This document shows positions 1-11,288 of a stretch of DNA of 64,000 bases, piece after piece. A program made the translations under genes and the position numbers. A model generated the notes under the pieces. The model saw only the letters and a list, made by a program, of their open reading frames with translations. It was not told the DNA's origin and did not search any database. The stretch spans positions 124,001 to 188,000 of the forward strand of contig NW_025407849.1 in the NCBI RefSeq assembly GCF_003324165.1, read 5' to 3'. The first letter of the stretch is position 1, and the number at the start of each line of letters is the position of its first letter. The DNA is from Naegleria lovaniensis. Taxonomy: Eukaryota; Heterolobosea; Eutetramitea; Acrasida; Naegleriidae.

Positions 1-1129
1 ACCCATCATTTCCCATTGTCTCCACTTGTTGGAAATCGAATGAATAGCCTTCTTCCTGAAGGCAATTTCTTCCATGTGAGTATCTTGGAAAAAACTGAAG
101 GATTTCGTAGAGAGAACTGTGAGGGCCTCGTTGTTTATTGGCTTTCTCATCATCCCTCATCTTTTTGCGACACGTTTCTTTAGTGTGACCTGGCTTCTTA
201 CAATATAGACATACTATATTGCTAACATCTTTCTCTGGAGTAGGGATTTTCAATTGTTGTTTCAACACCTTTGCATCTTTGTCGCTCTTACCCACTGCTT
301 TCAGCGCCCAAGAGAACAGGTCCGCTTTTTCTCTCAACAACGGGTTGAGTGTAGAGGAACTAATTATCTCTGCCGCTTGCTGGTGCTTCTGTCTCGCAAG
401 GAGAACAAATGCACGATTCTCGACTGAGTCAATAGCCCGTTGCAACTCTTCATCTTCGTCCTTATTCTTGAGCTGTTTCTTCAACAGAATCTTGTAAATA
501 GCTCCAAGAGAACTAAACTCCTCCACTTCTTCCTTCCTGACTGAGTTACGGTCAAAAACAGTAGACACCCGTTCGTTGGCAAGAGATTCGGCCATACAAT
601 CTATTTGAAATAGATTCAAATCAATACTCTTCCCACTCTTGAGTAGCTCGAGAACCCTATTTCGTTGACCATTAGCTAGGGCCGCTGGTAGCTGGTCATC
701 ACAGACATCCCTTTGTGAAAACGCGCCTTGTTGAGTCAAATCAACCATGATTTGGTTGATGTCTCGTTCGGCCGATGACTTTGCTTTCTTAACCTCATCA
801 CGCATAAAGTCTAACTCTTCTTCTAATTCTCTAATCCTTTTTGACAGCACTTCACTTGAGACCTCTTCTTCCTCTACTTCCTCTTCTACCTCTTCCTCTT
901 CTGTCCGTTCCGGAACTACTCTCAAATCCTTGATTCTTCTGAGTAATTCTTTCTTACTTGTAATTTCGTTGGACTGGTCAGAGGGGTAGCAAGATATTAA
1001 ATCATTAACAACATCATTCTTCTTCCCTGCTGGGAAAGCCTTCTTGAGTTTGCTGTAGATACTTTTCAATTCTTTGAGAGAAAGTGATTCTATCACCTTT
1101 CTCGAAGTAATTGATAATAATTGTTCCAT
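1..1129 (-). mobile_element. Gag-like zinc-knuckle ORF of a retroelement (cut by window edge)
   Basis: On the minus strand a frame opens at ATG 1129 and stays open to the left edge, about 376 codons. It has a SAP-like lysine/leucine-rich start, a Glu-rich coiled-coil middle, an alpha-helical core and, near 170-211, a CCHC zinc knuckle (CLYCKKPGHTKETC, spacing C-x2-C-x4-H-x4-C). That order is typical of the Gag or ORF1 product of LTR or related retrotransposons, which packages element RNA. As far as the window shows it looks whole; no protease, reverse transcriptase or terminal repeat lies inside the window, so the family cannot be fixed. The intact frame suggests a fairly young copy. A host CCHC protein is the alternative. 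Confidence 0.6.
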
Positions 1130-1190
1130 ATCACAAGTAATGTAAATTTTTTGAAAGTGAAAATTCAAAAAATTAGTCAACCAACCACTT

Positions 1191-1601
1191 TTATTGATTA
1201 CAACAAACCTCAGTAAAACTCCCTTTTACTACCGAATTTACATTTCCCACCAATTTGATGGACAACTCCTTATTCACCAAGAAAATAAATCGATGAAGAC
1301 TTTTTAAATTTTCAAATAATAATTCCAAATCAAGATTTTTAAATCTCATCAAGTGTTCAAATATACCTTGTTTTAAAATTCTTTTGGTTCGATGAAATTC
1401 ACCTCCGATTAGAAAATCAAAAATGTGATGAAACCAAACATCTCTTGGAATTTCTAAAACTTTTCCGAATGTGTGATGAATAACACGTTGGACATGATTG
1501 TCGTTCGTTCTTCTCTTGTAAAACTTGGACGAATGAATACTTAGAAAAGGAATGAACGATGAAACCCAACCGATGGGAATGGCTTGGCCCATCATTTCCA
1601 T
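1191..1601 (-). CDS. hypothetical protein, possibly F-box-like
   Basis: This 136-residue frame starts at an ATG preceded by a run of A, the usual start context in this window. I do not recognise it. The segment around residues 45-65 (IPRDVWFHHIFDFL) has the Pro-aspartate-valine-tryptophan start and hydrophobic spacing of an F-box, and the rest is Leu-rich helix, so a degenerate F-box protein is possible. It lies 60 bases upstream of the Gag-like frame on the same strand. No signal peptide or membrane segment is evident. The F-box idea is inference only. Confidence 0.4.
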   Translation of the reverse strand: MEMMGQAIPIGWVSSFIPFLSIHSSKFYKRRTNDNHVQRVIHHTFGKVLEIPRDVWFHHIFDFLIGGEFHRTKRILKQGIFEHLMRFKNLDLELLFENLKSLHRFIFLVNKELSIKLVGNVNSVVKGSFTEVCCNQ

Positions 1602-1865
1602 TTTTTTGATTGTTTACAATCACTCAATTCTTATTATTAATAGGATCGATTTCTGATCTCCGTCCATTATGGCAAGCAAGAGAGAGGATGGTGTCTAAAA
1701 CGATTGATGATATTTTTGTAAGCAAAAAACTCTTTCCGATGAACGAAAATTTTTTCTTCTTGTGTTTACTCGAACTGTGTGAATTTTGTGAAAATGCAGT
1801 TTATTGTTATGAATGATATTCAAAACAATGACAATTATTGCCTTTGAACTTTTAGACATAAAAAA

Positions 1866-2750
1866 ATGATGACCGTTCCAACATTTTCTAATCCCGATCT
1901 CACAAGTCAACCAAGTCAAACCGTTGTGACATCTCCATCATCATTTTCTTCCGATTTCAAATTTTCATCGACACATTCCAATACTGGCCAAACCCTTTCG
2001 AATTCTCAACTCACAACACATTCACAAGAATATTCATTTATTTCCTCTTCATCATCCACAACTTGTTCTTCCGATGTGCTCTTATCTAAAATTTCCACAG
2101 CTGAACATTATGACTCGTTTCTAGAAATTGTCAAGGAAGGAAGAATGCGACGAGTGGGACCATTCAAAGGACTTCGTTCCAATGTGAAACATGCATGTCA
2201 ATCGAAACCATGTGGTCGAGAATGGTCTCCTTCTCCCATTCAAATCATATCAAACAATGATTATTATTGTCCTTCATGTGTGTTGCATCATCGAAATAAT
2301 GTTGAGAGATTTAAGGAGAGTGAATTGGAATGGACGAGTCATGTGCCAAATACTTTTTATGTGTTTCAAATTCAAGATCCGAATAGTGGAATGACACTTG
2401 TCAAATTTGGAAGAACCCAACATGAAGATGCTCTTAAAAGATATTCAACCAAAGAATTGACTGAATTTAACATGAAATTATTACTTGCTTTGAGAGGAAG
2501 GTTAGAGACCATGACAAATATTGAGAATTGGTGGAAAGAGCAAGCTGAAGCGATGGATTTATTTAGTCGATTTTCCATCGAATCATTTCATGGATTGACA
2601 GAATGTGTCGAGTTAGAGGATGAGATGTTGGAGGATTTTCTGGCTTACAGTAAAGTGGTGAGTGAAAAGGAAGAAGAACCATTCAAAAAATGGTTATTGG
2701 ACTATGAAGAGAGGATTGAGAGGTTTAAGCAATCTGTCGTGAATAAATAG
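1866..2750 (+). CDS. hypothetical protein with zinc-binding cysteines and a GIY-YIG/T5orf172-like region
   Basis: The 294-residue product starts at an ATG preceded by A6. The first 70 residues are Ser/Thr-rich and disordered. Residues near 110-140 carry four cysteines in two C-x4-C/C-x2-C style pairs (HACQSKPCG and YYCPSCV), a likely zinc site. Residues near 165-235 read FYVFQIQD...VKFGRT...RY, followed by a conserved-looking Glu stretch (SIESFHGLTEC). This resembles the T5orf172 branch of GIY-YIG nucleases, whose core is Y/F-hydrophobic, then K-hG-R-T, then a distal Glu. The resemblance is weak and no function is claimed. The C-terminal 60 residues are charged helix. The gene converges on the next one with only 55 bases between stops. 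Confidence 0.55.
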   Translation: MMTVPTFSNPDLTSQPSQTVVTSPSSFSSDFKFSSTHSNTGQTLSNSQLTTHSQEYSFISSSSSTTCSSDVLLSKISTAEHYDSFLEIVKEGRMRRVGPFKGLRSNVKHACQSKPCGREWSPSPIQIISNNDYYCPSCVLHHRNNVERFKESELEWTSHVPNTFYVFQIQDPNSGMTLVKFGRTQHEDALKRYSTKELTEFNMKLLLALRGRLETMTNIENWWKEQAEAMDLFSRFSIESFHGLTECVELEDEMLEDFLAYSKVVSEKEEEPFKKWLLDYEERIERFKQSVVNK

Positions 2751-2777
2751 TTCGAGTTGACTTTAAGGTTCACACTG

Positions 2778-2793
2778 ATCTACACGTGTAGAT
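2778..2793. repeat. 16-bp perfect palindrome with CACGTG core between convergent genes
   Basis: ATCTACACGTGTAGAT is its own reverse complement. It sits inside the 55-base gap between two convergent stop codons. It could form a short hairpin in either transcript and act in 3'-end formation, or it could be an E-box-like protein site. The sequence shows only the symmetry. Confidence 0.5.
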
Positions 2794-2805
2794 TTCAATT
2801 TTCAA

Positions 2806-5271
2806 CTATTGAACGACAGATGGATTCTCTTGTTGAGGGTGTGAGTTGTGGAATGGATTATTCGAATTAATCGTTGCATAAGGATTGCATTGATGCATGA
2901 ACGCTTTGGTTTTTTCCAATGTGGTGTATCCTCGAGGTCTGTGTTCGTGCGAGCATGACGGATGGTTGTTGACATCGAATGGAGAGGAAGGAGTCATGTT
3001 GTTGGAACTACCACTCTCGAAATGAGGTCGAGTGTTACTACTGTAAAGGAGATGACTCAAATCTTCTTTTGTGGATTTCAAAATGTGCTTAATTTCATCC
3101 AATTCTCGTCGAATATTGTAAGAGTTTCTTTCGTGCTGCTCACGAACATGAGATTTCCCAACATGGTTACTCTCCACATACGAGGATAAACTATTTCGTA
3201 GAGTTTTGTATTGTTGATCCACTTTCTCGCTTCTTTGGAAAATTTCTTTTGTTTGGGGAACATAGGGTTTCAGTATTTCTTTAGGAATCTTATTTGTGTT
3301 GTTCGTGTTAGCATTAGGAGAATGGAATAGGGCAGTGCTGTCTTGTTTTAGTGGTTGTGACACTTGTTCTGCACTGAGTTTTGTCAAGTTCATAGCTGAT
3401 TGATAAGAATTGAATGGATGATGCGAAAGGTCGAACCGTTTCGCATACACATCCGCAAATTGTGGCTGTCTGAAAACATGAACGGGAGGAGGATAATAAT
3501 ACTGATAACTGTATGGAACAAAATAAGGGCTGTACATGTGAGGTTGAGGAGGTGGTTGTTGGAATGGAAGAGTAGAATCAGTTGGAGGTAGAGTCTGAGT
3601 TCGAAAGAGTGACGAATCAGTTTGCGTGGTTGTTTCAGAACTTTTTGCAGCTTTTTGATGAAGGTCTGTTCCAATACAAACACTTCTGGAAGAAGGTAGT
3701 TCCATCACTAATGGCTCAGTTTGTTGAACAGGGAGTTGTGAGTTTGCCTTGTCATTGACGACAGTAGGTTTTGGTTGAATGGTTTCTGTCGATTTTTCAT
3801 GGAGTGACTTGGCAACTTCTTTCGATGATTCTTTTGGAGAGGTGTCCTTGTTGGACACAACTTCCTGAAGTTTTGGCGATTTTACCTCTGTTAGTAATGT
3901 TGCTTGTCGAACATCAATAGTCGATGCTTGTTTGTTAAGAGCAGGAGGTGTTGTTTTTTGTGTTTCAATGTTCATTTGAGTCTCTTGTTTGAGTGAGCTC
4001 TCTACCGATAACAATGGTACTTGTTTCACGTTCGTGATAATGGCAGTCGTTGAGGGAGGTAGATCTTCTTTCTTTGGTTCATGTTTCACTTCGATGTTGT
4101 TTGTGATTGATTTGGAGGTTGTCACCATTTGTGGAACAGGTTGTGTGATTTGTTGCTGCGATAAGGTTGGAATACTAATGATCTTGGAAGATGAGACGTT
4201 GGATGAAATTGGTTTTGCCGCAGCAGGGACAGTGTCCTCTGATTCAAAGTCATCATATTCGTCCGGATTAAAATCATCCAAGCTTTCATTGTCAGAACCT
4301 TGAAAATCTTCAAATTCTTCATTAAAAGAATCTTCATGTGGAGCTTCGAAATCACTAAACTCCTCATCCTCTTGATGTTCATGCATAGATACTTCCTCAA
4401 TAATTGATGACTTTTCAGGTTCAACAATTTCTTCTTCTTCAATTACTACTGAATCATCTTCGTCTTGAGCAGAATGAGACACATGATCTTCGTAATCACT
4501 AAATTCTACATCTTCAAGATCATGTATTGATGAAGAGGTAGCAAGAGGAGCGTGATAAGTGGATGACGTTTGTTGTTGCTGTTTAGAATTGGACGATAAA
4601 TTCTTGTTGTGGATGACCTGAGAATTTGTTTCTGGTTTTGATACAGTCGAAGGGGAACTATTCTTGGAAGGGTTATTATTACTAGCAACAGAGTTGGTAT
4701 AATTGTTGTTAGGGCGATTAGTAACTATTGGTTGACCGAATTGTGACTTCAAATTAGTGTTATTTACAATGACAACATTTGGCGAGTAATCTTCCTTGTC
4801 ACTTCCAGAAAAATCTTCAAACTCATCCAATGTTTTGATTCGATCCATGCTGTCATCTTCTTCATCGCTTGAAGACTCATCAACAGTTTCCTCAATTGTT
4901 TGATTTTTCGATATGGGAATCCTCTCATTGAAAGCATGTTGCGGGAAAGAATATTCTTGTTTCGATGAAAGTTCAGCTTGTGTTTTCTGAGTGGCTGTAT
5001 TTTCCTTTGCAATGTTCGAGTCCAGAGCTGTATTCACTTTCTGAAAAATAGATCCGAATAATGAAGCGTTCATACCACCCTTTACGTTAAAAGATCCGGA
5101 TTTTTTCATCATCGAGTATGGATCATTGCCCATCACTGATGATGAGGAGGGAGCTGCTTTTGGTTGTGATGATGCCGACTGCGGTCCATCACTGACTCGC
5201 TTATTGGATGCATTTTTTTTCATTCTTGTTGATAAACGTTTTTCTGAGGCGCGAAATTTGTTTCCCGCCAT
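2806..5271 (-). CDS. large acidic low-complexity protein with a C-terminal coiled coil
   Basis: An uninterrupted 821-residue frame. The N-terminus is basic (about residues 1-35). The region of roughly 130-360 contains repeated acidic Phe motifs such as EFEDFSGSDKEDYS, EFSDFEAPHED and EFEDFQGSDNESL. Several hundred residues of Ser/Thr/Gln/Pro-rich linker follow, with a Pro/Tyr-rich patch near 590-620. A helical stretch near 700-760 (RRELDEIKHILKSTKEDL) is likely to form a coiled coil. Acidic-Phe clusters of this kind are often short linear docking sites, for example for trafficking adaptors, but I recognise no family. No membrane segment or catalytic motif is seen. One of the few long frames in the window without an apparent break. 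Confidence 0.75.
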   Translation of the reverse strand: MAGNKFRASEKRLSTRMKKNASNKRVSDGPQSASSQPKAAPSSSSVMGNDPYSMMKKSGSFNVKGGMNASLFGSIFQKVNTALDSNIAKENTATQKTQAELSSKQEYSFPQHAFNERIPISKNQTIEETVDESSSDEEDDSMDRIKTLDEFEDFSGSDKEDYSPNVVIVNNTNLKSQFGQPIVTNRPNNNYTNSVASNNNPSKNSSPSTVSKPETNSQVIHNKNLSSNSKQQQQTSSTYHAPLATSSSIHDLEDVEFSDYEDHVSHSAQDEDDSVVIEEEEIVEPEKSSIIEEVSMHEHQEDEEFSDFEAPHEDSFNEEFEDFQGSDNESLDDFNPDEYDDFESEDTVPAAAKPISSNVSSSKIISIPTLSQQQITQPVPQMVTTSKSITNNIEVKHEPKKEDLPPSTTAIITNVKQVPLLSVESSLKQETQMNIETQKTTPPALNKQASTIDVRQATLLTEVKSPKLQEVVSNKDTSPKESSKEVAKSLHEKSTETIQPKPTVVNDKANSQLPVQQTEPLVMELPSSRSVCIGTDLHQKAAKSSETTTQTDSSLFRTQTLPPTDSTLPFQQPPPQPHMYSPYFVPYSYQYYYPPPVHVFRQPQFADVYAKRFDLSHHPFNSYQSAMNLTKLSAEQVSQPLKQDSTALFHSPNANTNNTNKIPKEILKPYVPQTKEIFQRSEKVDQQYKTLRNSLSSYVESNHVGKSHVREQHERNSYNIRRELDEIKHILKSTKEDLSHLLYSSNTRPHFESGSSNNMTPSSPFDVNNHPSCSHEHRPRGYTTLEKTKAFMHQCNPYATINSNNPFHNSHPQQENPSVVQ

Positions 5272-5425
5272 GTCGAGAGCGTATCATTGGAACCTTTATT
5301 AAGGACAAAAAACTGATTTCACGGAGAGTGAATCCAAAGTTTTCAACACCTTGTTGTCATAATATACAAGGGCATGGACATGGAATGGACGTTTCCTATT
5401 TCTGAACATACCACCTCAAAGTACA

Positions 5426-7193
5426 TTACTTGCTATGTTTCTTAATGGAAAAGGCAGTAATAGCAGCCACCACAATCAAACATCCTAAAATCGAAACCAA
5501 ATTATCAATCCATTCTCCCAATACCACCGATGACAAAATCAATCCAATCACAATACGAATCGGGAACATGATGGAATAATTCGATGATCCAATTTCCTTT
5601 GCACACCACAATTCCAACACTGCGGCCACTAAACGATTCATAATCATGAACCATATAAACATGAGCCATCGTACAGTGTTGTATCGGGTAAAGACAGTCC
5701 AATCTTCATATAGGCACATGGGTATGATTGGCCACAATACCAGCAAATACTTTTGAATGTAGAACAAGTCTTCGGGAGAGATTTCTGGAGCAACATAATT
5801 TTCTTCTTCCCGTGATTGTTGTGGTTCAATAGATTTAGGATCTTCAAGAGTTTCCTTTGTGGTTGCAGTTTCTGAATCATGTAAAGCAACTCGATATCGT
5901 GAGCTCAATAACGGTGCCTCAATAGAAGCTCCTGAATGAGCCGATTCATCCGAAGCTTGACTTTGGGTTTCCATAAGGACTGAATCCTCGTGATATAATT
6001 CTCCATTCGATTGAGCAGAAACAAGAGCCATACTTGATTGAGTCTCCACCATCAAGACTTTTTCTCTCAATGAAGGACTAGAAGGTAATACTGGCAACGT
6101 AGATAATGATGATGAGGATTTGGATGGATCTACGGCAAACACGACATCTTCAGAACCATTAACTACAAGTGCACTCGATGCTTCATAACCTTCCTTACTC
6201 ATTGAATACGATGAAGGATGGACATTCATGGAAGGCTTCTCTTCACCAGTTTTGGATGGAGCCAACTTGTTCACTGCATTCAATTTCATGGAAAAGAAGA
6301 AACTTGAAAGTAAGGCAATGATCATACCAATGAAATCGTTGGGCCATTTGAAACCACGTCCAATTTGTGAGAAATCTGGCCACCATTTCCATTGATAAGC
6401 CACAGGATTTCCATTTTCATCTTCAGTCACTCGTGTGGCGCTGGCCAAGATGATAATCACCGCTCCAGTCACTGTAAAGAATAAGGTCATTAAATCAAAC
6501 CATGAAAACGTTTCAGTTTTGAATACCAAAATTCCCATAAACACAATAATGAAGGGTGAAGATAAAGAACTAATTGCACATAGGTCGATGAGGTGAAGAA
6601 GGTGGCAAATTCTCTCAAACTCGAACCAAACACAATGGAAAGTTGATACAAACACAACATGCCCATGACTTTTCGATGTCGATACAATAACTTGCCCAAT
6701 CCTCCTGCTTGTCGAATGTTATTCCTACAATTTTCAAAGACACTCACTCGACCATACTTGTAAAGCATGCGAGGAGTGTACAAGATCAATGCTCCCAAAT
6801 TAGATAAACATAACAAGTATAGGGTTGAATGGCTGTTTGTTTTCCTCCGTAATGTAATAAATATCGAGAAATGACTTGATTGGTCGACATGATGAGATGA
6901 GTCAACAAGGCACATAGCCAAAAGAAGATGAACCAAAACGATCGCATGTTGTTGTTGTTGAGTTGTTGAGGTGTTGGGGAGGATGATTTCAAGTCTATCA
7001 TCAAATTCTCTTCTTTCTGAACAAGAGATGATTCCACTCGGCCACCAACGCCTCCTCCTGTTGTTGTTCCAACCATCAAAACCGTGGAATCATCTTCAAG
7101 AGATTGATAATCTGTCGAGGAGGAGGCGCCAATACTGGGCATGGCCATAATACGCGATGAATGATGCTGAGAAGCAGCGATTGTTGAATGCAT
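5426..7193 (-). CDS. DMT/EamA-type (SLC35-like) membrane transporter
   Basis: Three overlapping frames in a row together give one multi-pass membrane protein. The N-terminal 80 residues are soluble. Membrane segments follow from SFWFIFFWLCALLTHLIM on, with the EamA-type stretch ending in SSLSSPFIIVFMGILVF, a soluble Ser-rich loop of about 150 residues, and four more segments ending in a Lys-rich tail (IKKHSK). The drug/metabolite transporter superfamily moves nucleotide sugars or small metabolites across Golgi, ER or plastid membranes; the substrate cannot be told here. The frame slips near 6822 (in a CCC run) and near 6572, each equal to one missing base, with no intron signal at either. Sequencing deletions are the likeliest cause, a pseudogene the alternative. 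The large central loop is unusual for the family. Confidence 0.7.
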
Positions 7194-7606
7194 TCTTCAT
7201 CCACACAACTCGAGTAGGATAGGATAGGACTGAGTTGTTGTTATTACAATCTTTTGGAAATGAAAATCATAATGCATGGATGTGGAACGACTCGTTGACT
7301 CGTTCCTTGGATCCCATTCTTTGAAATTCCAATGACAAGTTTTGGCGACATGCAGATTTAGGCAATGCTACACTCAGCGAGAACACTGAACAAATGCTGA
7401 GAACGGACTCGAGTACATATATGTGGTGGCCTTGACACTTTGACAATGCATGACTTGTGGTTTGAAAAAGTCTTTTATTCTTTTGAAGAAGAAGTACAAT
7501 CAGTTGCTTTGGTCGGGAACAATGTTGGTCTACACTGGTTGCAGGTCACAACTTGCAAACGCGTTGGTTTGGAAATTGTAACGAATTGTTTCAAATCCAA
7601 AATAAT
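7194..7606. other. intergenic region upstream of the transporter
   Basis: About 410 bases between the 5' end of the minus-strand transporter and the 3' end of the next minus-strand gene. It should hold the transporter promoter. I see no RNA gene, repeat or clear motif in it. Confidence 0.4.
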
Positions 7607-8104
7607 TCATGAAGTTTGATAACAGAAATAATAAATGTAATCTTTGTGTTGAGCAATATAGCGCTTGACATTTCCATCATGGACCAAACAATAACATGAA
7701 GTGAATTGTTCTGGAAGTCCATCAAAAGATACAAATGAAGGGACATTGACAATTTCATTTCGAGTCCGTGCATGAACAAATGAAATATCCAATTCTTTCA
7801 TCAATTCCATGAGTGTCATTACAACCTTACTACTGCCTGTGCCCATTTCTGAGGCGTATTTGGATCCCAAAAACTTGGAAACAAACGCCTTCATGCTCGA
7901 AAGTTGCAATTCTGACATGTTCGCTCGATAAATTTCCAACTCCCAATCACCATAACTGGAGGTTAAATAATCAGTACATGTTTGTAATGGAGTATCTTCA
8001 TGATAAAATCCAATTTGTAAATCTTTCAGTTTCACTGGCTTTGTTTGCCTTGTGGTTGTTGTCAAATTTGTGATTGATTTCTTTGCTGATTGTTTTCTTG
8101 TCAT
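7607..8104 (-). CDS. hypothetical protein
   Basis: ATG 8104 is chosen because it follows a run of seven A, giving 165 residues (MTRKQSAKK...). The start is basic and Thr-rich; the rest is an ordinary globular mix with no membrane segment. I recognise no family. It lies 96 bases downstream of the SPATA20-like gene on the same strand, with its own start context, so it is probably a separate gene rather than a last exon. Confidence 0.55.
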   Translation of the reverse strand: MTRKQSAKKSITNLTTTTRQTKPVKLKDLQIGFYHEDTPLQTCTDYLTSSYGDWELEIYRANMSELQLSSMKAFVSKFLGSKYASEMGTGSSKVVMTLMELMKELDISFVHARTRNEIVNVPSFVSFDGLPEQFTSCYCLVHDGNVKRYIAQHKDYIYYFCYQTS

Positions 8105-8200
8105 TGTTTTTTTAAAAAGATCATCTTTGAAATTGAATGTTTGTTTAATTTTCCAGAAAGCCAAATTGAAAGCTGTATGCACCATCCATTTTATGTGAAA

Positions 8201-10855
8201 TTATTGAGATGGTTGATGTTTGCCAATATCGTGTGGATTGGTCGTTGGAAGTTGGCATGTGAAACCTTTACAAATGTAAATAGTGGTCTTATTATCCAAT
8301 ACTTTGGCATCTTTCAAATAAGGTAATCTTTTCTCAATCAAATCCACACATTCAGGATCGTCCTTATTCACATAAATAAATGTTCTTTGTGAAGGTGCTG
8401 TATGATGAATGGCATACTGGATCACTTCATTCAAATTTTGAACCGATTGGTCATAGACGAAGGCAATTTTAGCTTCATGATCTGAAACAAATCTTCCCAA
8501 TGTTGCCATCAAACCAGGCACTGTGTGTGGATGCTCAATAATATAACTACTATTTAACTCGATCAATTTGGAAAATCGTTCTTGATACTCCTCGGATAAA
8601 TTCAAATCATAGTCACTGAGACGAATCAAATTCATGGCACTCACACTATTTCCACTTGGTTCTGCAGCATCATGGAATTCTTTCAATCGATAGAGAACGC
8701 TTTTATCCGTTCCACTTTCTTCATAATAACCTCCATCTTGAGCATCATAGAATAATCGATCTTGTGTGGCTTGCAATTCAAAAGCCCAATTGAGCCAACG
8801 TGTTCTTCCTGTGACTTCATACAAATCCAACAATGCTGCAATGGTATTGGAATAATCGGCAAGAAATCCCTCAATAGGTATTGCTTTTTGTGAATTCTTT
8901 CGGTAACTTCGATAGAGAATCTTTCGATCTCTGTCATAGAGTTTTTCGTAAATGAAAAGTGCAGCCTTTTCTGCAATGTTCGCATAGGTTGGATTGTTGA
9001 GAATGATGGAACCAAGAGCAAAGGCACTAATCATGTAGCCGTTCCAGCTTGTAATAATCTTATCATCGACATGAGGTCGTGGTTTGTTTTTCTTTCTTTC
9101 TGCCAGCAAGATCATTTTACATTCTCAATCGTTTTGGAGAGAGTTACAGGATCGATGGTATTGTTCCATTTCGCACTCACTTCATGCAAATCAAGCTTTT
9201 CATGTAAAATATTGAGTCCAGTCAATTCTCCATGTGGATCACTTCCAGATGGAATATTTCCGTCTGGTCTAACGTCAAACATGGCATTGAATAATTCAGA
9301 GGGTTTAATAGCTCCAATACTTGGAACCATGGTATCGAGAAAATCAGTGAGCTCACGATAATCCCAACAGTAATAGGCTCCTTCTTTCTTTTCTGTGGAT
9401 TGGAAGTTGGATAGCTATCAGCGTCTTCAGCAGAAAAGAATCCAATTGTGTTGCCATCTTCCTCCAAGGACATGCTTCCATTGACATAATCGAGAATTTT
9501 TTGCATGACAAGTGCAAAGTACTTGTTTTGAGTGAGGAGATAGGCCTTACCATACACGACAGCAAGTTGACCTTGATCGTACTGTAAATGTTTTGTATGG
9601 TCGATCATGTTGAGGATCATGTTAAAATGTTGTTGCATGATGAACACTTACCAACATCTTTTCGAAATGAGGAACGAGCCAAATATTATCTACCGAGTAT
9701 CTGTGAAAACCACCAGCAAGTTGATCCTATGAAATTGCAGTTTTGGAAAATTGGTTCAATTCCAACAGTTGACATGCGGAACGTTTGGAAAAATCAATGT
9801 TGAAACCAAATAAAATCATTAACTTACATGAATTCCACCTTTTGCCATCTTGGTCAATGTAAAATTCACGGCATTGATCATATCCAATTTTCTAATTTCA
9901 TCTTTTTCTTCATAATAACGCCTTAAAAGGAAATCTAAAATGATGGGCTGAGGAAATTTAGGAGCCTTACTAAACCCTCCATAGGTAGAATCAAAGGATG
10001 ACATGTAATCTTCTACACAAGTTGCTAAATATTCATGAGCATATTGGAATACATGTTCAGCACTTGCTGCTTGATTCTCTTCTCGAGAGCTCTTCTCAAT
10101 AAAGGCCTTCTTAATAATGCTAACGGCTTTTTCACTTTGTTCTACAAGTTTAGGTCCTTGTTCTCTCCATAAGGTGGCAATTCGTTGCAATAAATTTGGA
10201 AAGGAAATTCCTCCTCGATAGATGGACTCTGTTGGAGGAAAATAGGTACCACCAAAGATTGGGCTCAAATTTGGAGTTAGAAACACACTGAGTGGCCAAC
10301 CTCCGTGTCCTGTCTGAACTTGTACATAGGTCATGTAGACACGATCAATATCGGGTCGTTCTTCTCTGTCAACCTTAATATTGACAACTGTAAAAAAACA
10401 CGAGTTGAATTTATGAATAATATTAACAATTATAATACATACAATGTTCATTCATAATCTTGGCAATTTCTTCATTTTCGAAAGATTCTCTTTCCATGAC
10501 ATGACACCAGTGACTGTCCGTGTGAGGTTTGTCAAGTTGTTGTTTGAAATATTATTGAATACTTACCATGTACTGTATCCAATAGAGAGAAAAATAGGTT
10601 TGTTTTCTCTCCTTGCCTTTTCAAAGGCTTCTTCACCCCAAGGATACCAATCCACTTGAAAATCACAAGTGTAATAATTTTCAAAATGCAAAAGTCAATT
10701 CATTAAATGGCTCAAATATTTCACTCACCTGGATTATGTTGATGTTGCAATAAATAAGGAGAAGACTCTTTCTCAAGTCTATTGGTAAATTTGAACTGCT
10801 TATGTTCTTGATGAATAGTGGCTGTCTGTTGTTGCTGAAGCGTAGATTCTACCAT
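8201..10855 (-). CDS. SPATA20/YyaL family thioredoxin-fold protein
   Basis: Six exons run on the minus strand: 10855-10729, 10654-10567, 10513-10443, 10387-9828, 9726-9652 and 9581-8201. All have GT/AG ends and keep phase. The product begins with the family signature [12 protein letters not shown] then [11 protein letters not shown], the thioredoxin-like motif TCHWCHVM, and [14 protein letters not shown]. An (alpha/alpha)6 barrel half follows, with [28 protein letters not shown] and [17 protein letters not shown]. The family is widespread in bacteria and eukaryotes and is thought to be a redox or sugar-processing protein; its reaction is not established. In the last exon the frame slips at about 9381 and 9116, each by one missing base in an A/G-rich or A run. 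Otherwise the domain is complete. Confidence 0.85.
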
Positions 10856-11288
10856 TTGTAAAGTTTTTGATTTTTTAGTATGTGAAAAAACTTGATCAAG
10901 AAGCGAGAACCGATGACAGTAATATTTGTTGAAAGTATGATGAAAATCTCGTTGAAAAATAATATTGTTTTTTGTGTGGTTGAGCTTGCTGGTGATACGA
11001 TGAAAATGGAAGTTGTACAAATACTCGTTGGTGTTCAAAGGATTGGTTGGAAATGTTCTATTTACAGAAATTGTCGATTTGTAGGTTGAAGAGTTGTTGC
11101 TTTTACTGAAGTGACGATCACGAGATGGATCCGAATTATGGTCTTTCGGAACGAAGTAAAGTCTTGTGAAATGCTTGCAGATCGGCCAGCACCCACTTTT
11201 TTCATTTTTGTTTCTGGTGCTGCAATGCTTCACCTCGATCAAAATCCTCCAAAAATTGAACATGATTCTTTCTTTAATCTTTATGTAA
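10856..11288. other. intergenic region between SPATA20-like gene and tRNA-Asp
   Basis: About 430 bases upstream of the SPATA20-like start. An open minus-strand frame extends the gene's first exon through this region and across the tRNA, but it lacks a convincing in-frame start and I treat it as chance. No other feature is seen. Confidence 0.35.

Noticed and set aside
219-989. Plus-strand frames at 219-497 and 747-989
   Set aside because: Ser-rich shadows antisense to the Gag-like frame.
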